From Microcoleus sp. EPA2 (GTDB lineage Bacteria > Cyanobacteriota > Cyanobacteriia > Cyanobacteriales > Microcoleaceae): a stretch of 64,000 bases of DNA. The notes under the pieces were generated by a model, which was given only the letters and a program-made list of their open reading frames with translations, had not been told where the DNA came from and searched no databases. The stretch lies in assembly GCA_020882975.1 (NCBI GenBank), contig JAHRFD010000001.1, forward strand, positions 370,388-434,387, given 5' to 3'. The position numbers were made by a program, and so were the translations under genes. Positions 1 to 7,127 of this stretch are shown here, piece after piece (position 1 is the stretch's first letter; the number at the start of each line of letters is the position of its first letter).

Positions 1-600
1 TCTATGCAAATCAAGGAGAAGTAGAACAGGCGATCGCATTTTATCAACAATCTCTCGAACTTCAGGAAAAAATTGGCGATGTTCAAGGCAAAGCTGCTAC
101 TTTGCACTGTCTAGCCATAATCTATGCCAATCAAGGAGATGTAGAACAGGCGATCGCATTTTATCAACAATCTCTCGAAATTTACGAAAAAATTGGCGAT
201 GTTCAAGGGAAAGCTGCTACTTTGCACCAACTAGCAGGAATCTATGCCAATCAAGGAGATGTAGAACAGGCGATCGCATTTTATCAACAATCTCTCGAAA
301 TTTACGAAAAAATTGGCGATGTTCAAGGGAAAGCTGCTACTTTGCACTGTCTAGCCATAATCTATGCCAATCAAGGAGATGTAGAACAGGCGATCGCATT
401 TTATCAACAATCTCTCGAACTTGAGGAAAAAATTGGCAATGTTCAAGGGAAAGCTGCTACTTTGCACTGTCTAGCCATAATCTATGCCAATCAAGGAGAA
501 GTAGAACAGGCGATCGCATTTTATCAACAATCTCTCGAACTTAAGGAAAAAATTGGCAATGTTCAAGGGAAAGCTGCTACTTTTGCAATGCTGGGACAGT
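1..600 (+). repeat. Tandem 120-bp coding repeats (TPR units)
   Basis: Five 120-bp units start near 1, 121, 241, 361 and 481. They differ at only a few positions (for example the codons giving LEIYEK, LELEEK, LELKEK or LELQEK), and the GCGATCGC octamer recurs once per unit. Such conservation between internal repeats favours slippage or recombination and hence copy-number variation. Confidence 0.9.
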
Positions 601-746
601 TGTTAGCAAATGAGAAGGGAGATTTTGAGTTAGCTTTGAATTATTTACAGCAATCTTTGGATATTTTACAGCGTTTGCGATCGCCAGATGCGGAGATAGT
701 CAGGGAAATTATTGCTAGAGTTCAGCAGATGGCTGGAGTGTCATAA
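1..746 (+). CDS. TPR-repeat protein, 5' end outside window
   Basis: The reading frame is open from the left edge, so the N-terminus lies outside the window. The visible part has five almost identical 40-residue TPR units built on YANQGDVEQAIAFYQQSLE, followed by more diverged TPR sequence (ALNYLQQSLDILQRL) and a short tail ending AGVS. Units of this kind (ALxxYxxSLxxxEKxGDxxG) form helical hairpin superhelices that bind protein partners, and in cyanobacteria they often form one end of larger signalling proteins or CHAT proteases. No catalytic domain is visible, so the role is unknown. The near identity of the repeats at DNA level indicates recent expansion or gene conversion. Confidence 0.85.
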   Translation, partial: YANQGEVEQAIAFYQQSLELQEKIGDVQGKAATLHCLAIIYANQGDVEQAIAFYQQSLEIYEKIGDVQGKAATLHQLAGIYANQGDVEQAIAFYQQSLEIYEKIGDVQGKAATLHCLAIIYANQGDVEQAIAFYQQSLELEEKIGNVQGKAATLHCLAIIYANQGEVEQAIAFYQQSLELKEKIGNVQGKAATFAMLGQLLANEKGDFELALNYLQQSLDILQRLRSPDAEIVREIIARVQQMAGVS

Positions 747-763
747 GTTTGCACGCGAGACTC

Positions 764-827
764 AGAAACCGGGTTTCTCATGAATATCTCGTGAGGATGC
801 GTAAAATCTCACAGAAACCCGGTTTCT
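764..827. repeat. Palindromic element, AGAAACCGGGTTTCT family
   Basis: AGAAACCGGGTTTCT (764-778) is followed by its inverted copy AGAAACCCGGTTTCT (813-827). Each arm is itself nearly palindromic. A third partial arm (CTCAGAAACC) starts near 840. The element lies between the convergent TPR gene and DUF5615 gene, so it may double as a terminator. Related copies occur near 1658, 31207 and 46761. Confidence 0.8.
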
Positions 828-877
828 TGGATGAGGCGACTCAGAAACCATCGGAAATAATATCACTAACTGGTTTG

Positions 878-1225
878 CTACAAAGGTAGGTACTGAACGC
901 AGTTAACTAAATCTTCAGGTTCGTTAACCTTAGCAACAATTTCCAAGTCACGAATGCAATCACCCACAGTGACTTTTTGTTGATGGGCATAGATGACACC
1001 AGAAAAATTGACTTCCTCTTGCTGGCGACGGTTGGCTATGGCTAAAAAATCTTCGTCTTGTGTAAAAACAACGCGCTGAAGATCCATTGCGCGATCGAGT
1101 ATAACCGTGTCTGGCATACCTTTTCTACCATCGTCTTGAACTGTCAAAACATCTACGTCCCGAAACTGTAATCCCACCGTAATTGCCAAGTGGATATGTT
1201 CGTCCATATATAGCGCTATGCTCAT
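878..1225 (-). CDS. DUF5615 PIN-like protein (putative toxin)
   Basis: This 115-aa protein has the DUF5615 (PIN-like) pattern: an N-terminal YMDEHIH segment, a central DTVILDRAMDLQRVVFTQDEDF block with acidic residues at the expected active-site positions, and the VIYAHQQKVTVGDCI region. Proteins of this family are predicted Mg-dependent RNases and are almost always encoded beside a DUF433 protein. Its ATG overlaps the stop codon of the upstream DUF433 gene as ATGA (1222-1225), which implies translational coupling. A toxin role is inferred from family and context. Confidence 0.8.
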   Translation of the reverse strand: MSIALYMDEHIHLAITVGLQFRDVDVLTVQDDGRKGMPDTVILDRAMDLQRVVFTQDEDFLAIANRRQQEEVNFSGVIYAHQQKVTVGDCIRDLEIVAKVNEPEDLVNCVQYLPL

Positions 1226-1539
1226 TTAATTAGTCCTTGGGCGCGGAGTTTTTTAGATAAAGGAGATTCGCCCGCTTCTAATCGTAACTTTTCAGCATAC
1301 TCGAATCGGCGCTGCATATCCGAATCAAGCTCTTGTTTGTGATCCCAATAATAAGCGAAAGCAGAATGAATTTGGCTCATTGTCAAATAACGATGATTTA
1401 GGTGCAACTCGGCGGGACTCCACCCGTAAGCGATATGAGCTTGTACTAATTCAATCACTTTCATTGTGGTTCCGGCGATGATAGGCACATTCTTCTCATC
1501 TAATTCCACATATTTATATTCGGTTGCAGTTAGTGGCAT
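1222..1539 (-). CDS. DUF433 protein (putative antitoxin)
   Basis: The 105-aa protein contains a DUF433 winged-helix-like domain in its first 75 residues (VPIIAGTTMKVIELVQAHIAYGW, then SPAELHLNHRYLTMSQIHSAFAYYWDH). A charged C-terminal tail follows, which could contact the partner. It is the first gene of a two-gene operon with the DUF5615 gene, overlapping by 4 bp. By analogy with other pairs it would bind the promoter and neutralise the PIN-like partner. That activity is inferred, not visible in the sequence. Confidence 0.8.
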   Translation of the reverse strand: MPLTATEYKYVELDEKNVPIIAGTTMKVIELVQAHIAYGWSPAELHLNHRYLTMSQIHSAFAYYWDHKQELDSDMQRRFEYAEKLRLEAGESPLSKKLRAQGLIK

Positions 1540-1587
1540 AGTTTACCTCGTTCATGGATCTAGTTTAATTATATCGATCGCCCTCTA

Positions 1588-1615
1588 CAGTTGACAGTTG
1601 ACAGTTGACAGTTGA
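1588..1615. repeat. Heptamer tandem repeat CAGTTGA x4
   Basis: Four exact copies of CAGTTGA occur in the intergenic DNA upstream of the DUF433 gene. This is a short tandemly repeated repetitive (STRR) heptamer of a kind common in filamentous cyanobacteria. Confidence 0.9.
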
Positions 1616-1657
1616 AGCGCAAGGTTTTACCCAGTTTATGGCCGCGCATACAACCGA

Positions 1658-1722
1658 AGAAACCGGGTTTTTCGCAGTTTTTTTTGTGGGGTATCGCTAT
1701 TCTCAGAAAAAACCCGGTTTCT
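1658..1722. repeat. Palindromic element, AGAAACCGGGTTTCT family
   Basis: AGAAACCGGGTTTTT (1658-1672) pairs with AAAAACCCGGTTTCT (1708-1722), a perfect 15-bp stem around a 35-nt loop. Near-identical direct repeats GGCCGCGCATA and GGCCACGCATA (about 1640 and 1724) border the palindrome. It lies upstream of the PmbA-like gene. Confidence 0.85.
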
Positions 1723-1778
1723 GGCCACGCATAAAATAGCTAAAATAAAACAAAGACCAAACCAGAAAGGCGATTATT

Positions 1779-3083
1779 GTGAGCGATTCCACCATAGAAC
1801 AGATTTTGAAACTGGCATCTGGGCGCGCCGATAGCGCTGAAGTATACTACCTATCCAGCCAAGACACCCCGATCGAATTTGAGAACAATCGCCTCAAATC
1901 CCTGCAAACCAAAGCCCTCCAAGGCGTAGCACTCCGACTGATTTACAAGGGCAAAATCGGCTTTGCTAGTTCCACCGATTTAACGCGGGTAGAGGATTTA
2001 GTCGATGCAGCTATTCAAACTGCCGAAATCGGCGATGCAGCGGAATTTGAACTAGCCTCCAACTTCCACCTAACCACGCCGGAAACTACCTACATTCCGC
2101 CCACAACCGCCGAATTAGTCGAAAATGGCAAAAACCTCATCGAGGAAGTTCACGCCTACAATCCCGATATCATCGTCGATGTCGGCTTCCACGTCCGCAG
2201 CGGCCGCGTCAAAATTGCCACCACCCAAGATGTCTATGCCGAAAGAAGCAGCCAAATAGTCAGTGGCACTATTTCTGGCAACTTGGTGCAGGGAGAAGAT
2301 TTTATGCAAGCATACAGTTATGATGTAGCGTGCGATCGCCCCCTAGACACCAACAACATCCTGCAAACACTCCTGGAAAAATACCGCCTCGCCGAAAATG
2401 CAGCCAGCATCAGCAGCGGTTCCTACCCCGTATTATTCACTCCCAACGCCGCCGCTAGCACCCTCGGTGGTCTATTTGACACCATCCTGTCGGGCCAAGC
2501 CGTCGTTCAAAAAGCCTCTCCCCTAGCCGACAAAATCGGCGAAACCTTATTTGACGAACGCTTTACCTTTTTAGAAGACCCCACTTTAGGGCCCTATGCT
2601 CGTCCCTTTGACGACGAAGGCACTCCTACCACTCGTAAAGTCTTAATTGACAAAGGTACTGTCACCGGATTTTATTGGGATCGTAGATGGGCTGCTCGTG
2701 GAGGTGTAGAATCTACAGGCAACGGTTTTCGGGGGGGACTGTCTCGCCCCGGTCCAGATTTGACCAACTTTTGCATTCTCCCCGGAAATACTCCTACTCA
2801 AGAATTGATTGCGAGCATGGACGAAGGCTTGATAGTAGAGCAGGTTCTAGGTGCCGGTCAGTCCAATCAATTAGCCGGCGAATTTTCAGTCAATTTGGCT
2901 TTAGGCTATAAAGTAGAAAAAGGCAAAATAGTAGGCCGCGTCAAGAATACAATGGTAGCGGGCAGCATTTTTGAAGCCTTTAAAAATTTGGTAGATTTGA
3001 GTAGCGAATCTGAATGGGTAGGCGGCGGGGCTTATTTACCCAGTATGCTGTTTCGACAGTTGGGCGTTGCCTCTAGACAATAA
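1779..3083 (+). CDS. pmbA: TldD/PmbA-family protein, PmbA (TldE)-like
   Basis: The 434-aa protein starts at GTG and matches the PmbA/TldE half of the TldD-TldE protease. Features are the N-terminal AEVYYLSSQDTPIEFENNRL segment, the core NAAASTLGGLF...KIGETLFDERFTF region, DDEGTPTTRKVLIDKG, and the C-terminal EFSVNLALGYKVEKGKIVGRVKNTM segment. The HExxxH zinc motif of TldD is absent, as expected for the non-catalytic TldE subunit. In bacteria the TldD/E heterodimer degrades unfolded peptides and matures some peptide precursors. No TldD partner gene is visible in this window. Confidence 0.85.
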   Translation: MSDSTIEQILKLASGRADSAEVYYLSSQDTPIEFENNRLKSLQTKALQGVALRLIYKGKIGFASSTDLTRVEDLVDAAIQTAEIGDAAEFELASNFHLTTPETTYIPPTTAELVENGKNLIEEVHAYNPDIIVDVGFHVRSGRVKIATTQDVYAERSSQIVSGTISGNLVQGEDFMQAYSYDVACDRPLDTNNILQTLLEKYRLAENAASISSGSYPVLFTPNAAASTLGGLFDTILSGQAVVQKASPLADKIGETLFDERFTFLEDPTLGPYARPFDDEGTPTTRKVLIDKGTVTGFYWDRRWAARGGVESTGNGFRGGLSRPGPDLTNFCILPGNTPTQELIASMDEGLIVEQVLGAGQSNQLAGEFSVNLALGYKVEKGKIVGRVKNTMVAGSIFEAFKNLVDLSSESEWVGGGAYLPSMLFRQLGVASRQ

Positions 3084-3116
3084 ATAGGCTTTTGGAGTGT
3101 CCTGGCTGTGAGTTAC

Positions 3117-3191
3117 TCGTTACCAGGCTCTGACTGGTAATTACTCGTTACCAGGCTCTGCCTGGTAATGAAGATGCAGAGGCTCTGCCTC
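3117..3191. repeat. Dispersed palindrome GTTACCAGGCTCTGCCTGGTAAC family
   Basis: Two successive hairpins of the form CGTTACCAGGCTCTgMCTGGTAA (3118-3140 and 3145-3167) are followed by GCAGAGGCTCTGCCTC (3176-3191), which can also fold on itself. The same composite recurs near 50028 and 60361, so this is a dispersed family. Confidence 0.85.
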
Positions 3192-3282
3192 AAATTTGCA
3201 TCAAAGCTGGCGAGGCAGAGCAAGAGTGACATGGGTTTCCAGGTAGATCCTGGAAGTTAAACAGGGAAAAAATAACACAACA

Positions 3283-4104
3283 ATGAAGCAGCAAATGGTC
3301 AAGGATGAACCAGGGAAAAGGAAACAACACTTCTTGTTTCTTTTACCTTTTGTATTGTGCCTTTTAACTTTGGTAACAGGCTGCGTTCAGTACGATGTCG
3401 GAGTCAACTTTGAAAGCCAAACTCGCGGCGAAATTGTGCAGCACATTAAGCTGGGGGAACGGCTGACGAGCTTCAGCAGCGAGATTGTTGGAGATTGGTT
3501 GAATAGTGTAGAACGTAGAGTACGCTCTTTGGATGGGAAAACTAAACGGCTTTCAGAGCGAGAGGTTTTGGTTAGGATTCCTTTTAATAATGGTGCAGAG
3601 TTAGAGGAAAAGTTTAACCAATTTTACAATCCCGTACCTACCAAAAAAACTAGGGTTGCTACTCCCTTAGAAACGGATTTGCCGAAGTTTGAATCTCACC
3701 TAAAGGTCAAGCAAAATAATTTGTTGCTGGTGCTGCGAAATCGGTTAAGTTTGGAGTTGGATTTGCGATCGATCTCTTTGCTGTCGGCTAACGGTAATCT
3801 GATCGTCAGTCCTGGGGGACTTTTAGAGCTAGACTTTAGCTTGAACACGCCTTGGGGATCCGAAAGTATTCAAACTGTCCCCGGTGCGATCTTACCGGAA
3901 ATCTCTGACCAGGGAAAACAGTTAGTCTGGAAGCTCAAACCGGGGGAAATTAATTATTTAGAGGCTGTATTTTGGGTTCCCAGTCCGGTAGGAATTGGTG
4001 CAGTGATTATTGCTTTATTCGTTGTTGCTGGTATTGGTTTGAAATATAAACTATTGCCAGCCATGGGCATTGGTCACAAAACTCAGAAAATCCTGCAAAC
4101 CTAA
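3283..4104 (+). CDS. DUF3153 lipoprotein
   Basis: The 273-aa protein matches the cyanobacterial DUF3153 family. A charged N-terminus leads into a hydrophobic segment (residues 17-32) ending in a lipobox LVTGC (Cys34), so the mature protein should be lipid-anchored. The main domain runs from YDVGVNFESQTRGEIVQH to WKLKPGEINYLEAVFWVPSP. A second membrane segment lies near the C-terminus (about residues 240-262, GIGAVIIALFVVAGIGL). The family is almost restricted to cyanobacteria and plastids and has no assigned function. The start could also be the ATG four codons downstream. Confidence 0.8.
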   Translation: MKQQMVKDEPGKRKQHFLFLLPFVLCLLTLVTGCVQYDVGVNFESQTRGEIVQHIKLGERLTSFSSEIVGDWLNSVERRVRSLDGKTKRLSEREVLVRIPFNNGAELEEKFNQFYNPVPTKKTRVATPLETDLPKFESHLKVKQNNLLLVLRNRLSLELDLRSISLLSANGNLIVSPGGLLELDFSLNTPWGSESIQTVPGAILPEISDQGKQLVWKLKPGEINYLEAVFWVPSPVGIGAVIIALFVVAGIGLKYKLLPAMGIGHKTQKILQT

Positions 4105-4229
4105 AGCAGTTGCTCAGTCACAGCTAAAAAACAGAAGCTCTAGCATCAAGACTGCTGGAAAAAGTCGGGAATCTAATAGTTTACCAAGACACAAAAATTT
4201 GTACAGTTTGAGAATTAGGAACAGAGAAA

Positions 4230-4574
4230 ATGCGGGCACTCAACTTCTTCTTCATCTTTCTGATTTGTTTGGCTTTAGTCTTGTTCAGCATTGAGAATAC
4301 AGAGCCGACAACTATTCAAATTATCAAAGGCTTCCAAGTTAAAGCTCCTTTGTCAGTAGAATTAATTATGGCAACTGGATTGGGGGCAATTTTAGCGTGG
4401 CTTTTTAGTTTGTGGTCTAGAATGCAGCGAATGCTCGCCTCTCGTGCCGAGACTCGTCAAGTTCGCCAAAAGGAGCAACAAATTCAAGCTTTGGAACAGG
4501 ACATAGAACGGTATAAAGCAGAAGTAGAAGCGAAACAACTTTTGTTAGAAAGTGCAGAACCGTCCACCGTGTAA
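4230..4574 (+). CDS. LapA-domain (DUF1049) membrane protein
   Basis: This is a 114-aa protein with two hydrophobic segments (residues 4-22 and about 41-62) joined by FSIENTEPTTIQII, the typical LapA layout. A coiled-coil tail (RQKEQQIQALEQDIERYKAEVEAKQ, residues 78-103) follows. LapA/YciS relatives are inner-membrane proteins that in enterobacteria act with LapB in envelope homeostasis. No LapB is adjacent, so the function here is not established. The gene lies in a same-strand run with the DUF3153 gene upstream and scpA downstream. Confidence 0.8.
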   Translation: MRALNFFFIFLICLALVLFSIENTEPTTIQIIKGFQVKAPLSVELIMATGLGAILAWLFSLWSRMQRMLASRAETRQVRQKEQQIQALEQDIERYKAEVEAKQLLLESAEPSTV

Positions 4575-4648
4575 GATGATATCAAGAGTGCGGTGGCGAT
4601 CGCTAATTAAATCAAATATAGGCTCGATCATCTAAAATCTAAAATCGA

Positions 4649-5470
4649 ATGACCATTGCCAAAGCCCAAGATGGTTTACAGACGATTTCCGAGGGGATCG
4701 CAATTTTAATTGACTTAGCAGAACGGGGAGAAATCAATCCTTGGGACGTTAAAGTGATTGAAGTGTTCGATCGCTGTTTGAACAAGCTAAACGAGGCGCG
4801 GGATGCGGAGCAGAGTGGGGATTTCTCTGATTTGTCCCACTCCGGTCAGGCATTTTTGTATGCTTCCATGCTGGTTTTGCTCAAAGCAGAAAGTATTGTC
4901 CTCTCGGAACCCCCCGTGAATGACTCCGCCGATGAGGTGCCACTAGAAGAGGCAGAAAACTCAGGAGGGCGACATTTGCCGCAGCATTTGGAGCGGCAAC
5001 TGCGGCGTCGTGGTGTGGCTAAACTACCCCAAAAACGCCCGGTGACGCTTCCAGAGCTGATTGAGCAGTTGCAGTTAATGAAAGCGGCAATGGAGGAGAC
5101 AGTTGTTCCCCGGCGACGCACTAGCTCAAAAATGCGGTCTCAAGCGGCGCGGGCTATATTTGAGCTAGCTCACCAAGAAAATCTGGTGGAAACTGCTAGT
5201 GAACTGGAGCGGTTTTTGGGAGAACGCAATTCTGAAATTGATGAGGGTTGGCTGGACTTGGAACAACTGCTGGAACTCTGGCCTCATCACGATTTGCACT
5301 CTCCTGCTGAGTCGCAAATTACGGTCTCTATGGAGGAAACGGAGGAAACAAATTCGCCCAATCATGACCGCGTTGGTATTTTTTGGGCGCTGTTGCTACT
5401 GTCGGCTCAGTCTAAAGTAGAGTTGGTTCAAGAAGAGTTTTATCGAGACCTCAAAATCCGAGTTCTCTAA
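4649..5470 (+). CDS. scpA: Segregation and condensation protein A
   Basis: The 273-aa protein is ScpA, the kleisin subunit that bridges SMC heads and binds ScpB in the chromosome-organising Smc-ScpAB complex. Visible features are the N-terminal AILIDLAERGEINPWDVKVIEVFDR block, the FLYASMLVLLKAESIVL helix that contacts SMC, an acidic variable middle, and the C-terminal winged-helix segment ending FWALLLLSAQSKVELVQEEFYRDLKI. The length is normal for cyanobacterial ScpA. Confidence 0.92.
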   Translation: MTIAKAQDGLQTISEGIAILIDLAERGEINPWDVKVIEVFDRCLNKLNEARDAEQSGDFSDLSHSGQAFLYASMLVLLKAESIVLSEPPVNDSADEVPLEEAENSGGRHLPQHLERQLRRRGVAKLPQKRPVTLPELIEQLQLMKAAMEETVVPRRRTSSKMRSQAARAIFELAHQENLVETASELERFLGERNSEIDEGWLDLEQLLELWPHHDLHSPAESQITVSMEETEETNSPNHDRVGIFWALLLLSAQSKVELVQEEFYRDLKIRVL

Positions 5471-5785
5471 ACTTCAACGGAAATGAGACTGACTGCTCCG
5501 AAACTAATAACTATGTTACTCCGTCGGTTAATATTCCAGGCAGAAGCTCCCTAGCCGGAATTTTCTGGCTCTATTTGGGAGCAAGACACTCACTCCAGTG
5601 CTAACTGAGTCGTGATTCCTGATTGGTGAAATTCAGGGAAATCCCGAATCAGTGATTCATAGCCTGGTACTGTGTGGGAAATAAACAGGTCAGGCTTTTA
5701 AGTGCGATCGACAATTGTAGATCGTAACCGCTAGCATCTAAGTGTTGAGTTGATATCAATTAACAAAGGGTTGAGGAAGTTAAGA
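5471..5785. other. Intergenic region scpA - nucleotidyltransferase
   Basis: This 315-bp gap has no convincing gene. It holds imperfect inverted repeats, such as CTGATT (near 5617) with AATCAG (near 5647) and GAAGCTCCC with GGGAGC around 5544-5585. These could be a terminator for scpA or leader structure for the downstream gene. No known RNA family was recognised. Confidence 0.5.
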
Positions 5786-6949
5786 ATGAAAGCGATGATT
5801 CTGGCGGCCGGTAAAGGTACTCGTGTCCGTCCCATTACTCAGACAATACCGAAACCAATGATTCCCATCCTACAAAAACCTGTGATGGAATTTTTGGTTG
5901 AATTGCTCCGTCAGCATGGATTTGACGAGATTATGGTCAATGTTTCCCACCTAGCGGACGTGATTGAAAATTACTTCCGCGATGGTCAAAAATTTGGGGT
6001 ACAAATTGGCTATTCTTTTGAGGGACGGATTGAAGAGGGACAAATGATCGGAGAAGCCGTCGGCTCGGCTGGCGGTATGAAGCGGATTCAGGACTTCTCA
6101 CCATTTTTTGATGATACTTTTGTGGTGCTGTGCGGAGACGCTTTGATTGACCTGGATTTGACGGCTGCTGTCAAGTGGCACCGGGAAAAAGGAGCGATCG
6201 CTACTATTGTGATGAAATCGGTCCCCCGCGAAGAAGTTTCGAGTTACGGAGTTGTGGTAACAGACGATTCTGGTAAAGTTAAAGCATTCCAAGAAAAACC
6301 CTCTGTAGAAGAAGCTCTGAGTACCGATATCAACACTGGTATTTACATTTTTGAGCCTGAAATATTCAATTATATTCCATCTGATACAGAGTACGATATC
6401 GGTTCGGAATTATTCCCTAAGCTAGTAGCAGCAGGCGCGCCTTTTTATGGGATTAGCATGGACTTTGAGTGGGTGGATATCGGCAAAGTTCCTGACTATT
6501 GGCGGGCGATTCAAAGTGTACTATTGGGAGAAGTTAAAAATGTTTCGATTCCGGGAATAGAAGTTCGTCCCGGCGTTTATGCTGGTTTAAATGTAGCTGT
6601 GAATTGGGACAAGGTTGACATTACCGGACCTGTTTATATTGGCGGGATGACGATTATTGAAGATGGAGCCAAAATTGTTGGCCCGACGATGATCGGCCCC
6701 AATTGTTGGCTTTGCAGTGGCGCGACAGTGGAAAATAGCGTGATTTTTGAGTATTCCCGTTTGGGGCCAGAAGTGCGCTTAGTTGACAAACTGGTGTTCG
6801 GGCGCTACTGCGTTGATAAAACGGGGGCTGCGATCGATTTGCAAGCGGCGGCTCTCGATTGGCTGATTACTGATGCTCGTCAAGTTTTGCCAACTCAACA
6901 ACAAGAAGAACGGCGGGCGATCGCAGATATTCTCAGCAACACTAACTAA
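5786..6949 (+). CDS. NDP-sugar pyrophosphorylase (mannose-1-P guanylyltransferase-like)
   Basis: The N-terminal nucleotidyltransferase domain has the signature MKAMILAAGKGTRVRP and the KP(M)IPI lysine, then FVVLCGDALIDLD (metal-binding Asp), the DINTGIYIFEPE segment and FEWVDIG. From about residue 255 hexapeptide-like left-handed beta-helix repeats follow (VYIGGMTIIEDGAKIVGPTMIG). Such enzymes make GDP-mannose or dTDP/UDP-glucose for polysaccharides; the exact sugar cannot be read from sequence. The ATG at 5786 is chosen because MKAMILAAG is the conserved family start; an in-frame start 36 bp upstream is unlikely. Confidence 0.88.
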   Translation: MKAMILAAGKGTRVRPITQTIPKPMIPILQKPVMEFLVELLRQHGFDEIMVNVSHLADVIENYFRDGQKFGVQIGYSFEGRIEEGQMIGEAVGSAGGMKRIQDFSPFFDDTFVVLCGDALIDLDLTAAVKWHREKGAIATIVMKSVPREEVSSYGVVVTDDSGKVKAFQEKPSVEEALSTDINTGIYIFEPEIFNYIPSDTEYDIGSELFPKLVAAGAPFYGISMDFEWVDIGKVPDYWRAIQSVLLGEVKNVSIPGIEVRPGVYAGLNVAVNWDKVDITGPVYIGGMTIIEDGAKIVGPTMIGPNCWLCSGATVENSVIFEYSRLGPEVRLVDKLVFGRYCVDKTGAAIDLQAAALDWLITDARQVLPTQQQEERRAIADILSNTN

Positions 6950-7127
6950 TTGGTTATTGGTTATTGGTTATTGGTTGTTGGTTATTGGTTGTTATTGGTT
7001 AGTTATTATTGGTTCTTGGTTATTAGTTGTTGGTTGTGTGTTATTAGTTGTGAATAATAAAAACCAACAACTAACCACTAACAACTAACAACTAACAACT
7101 AACAACTAACCAATAACCAATAACTAA
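6950..7127. repeat. Heptamer STRR block with opposing arms
   Basis: Tandem TTGGTTA-type heptamers (about 6950-7045) are followed by complementary AACAACT/AACCAAT-type heptamers (about 7055-7127). The block can therefore fold into a long imperfect hairpin between the convergent nucleotidyltransferase and speA genes. It may act as a bidirectional terminator. Confidence 0.85.

Noticed and set aside
1-600. CRISPR array suggested by regular 120-bp repeats
   Set aside because: The repeats are contiguous, have no unique spacers and encode in-frame TPR units.
6950-7127. CRISPR-like or telomere-like array of short repeats
   Set aside because: Units are 7 bp without spacers; they are STRR sequence, not direct repeats of CRISPR size.
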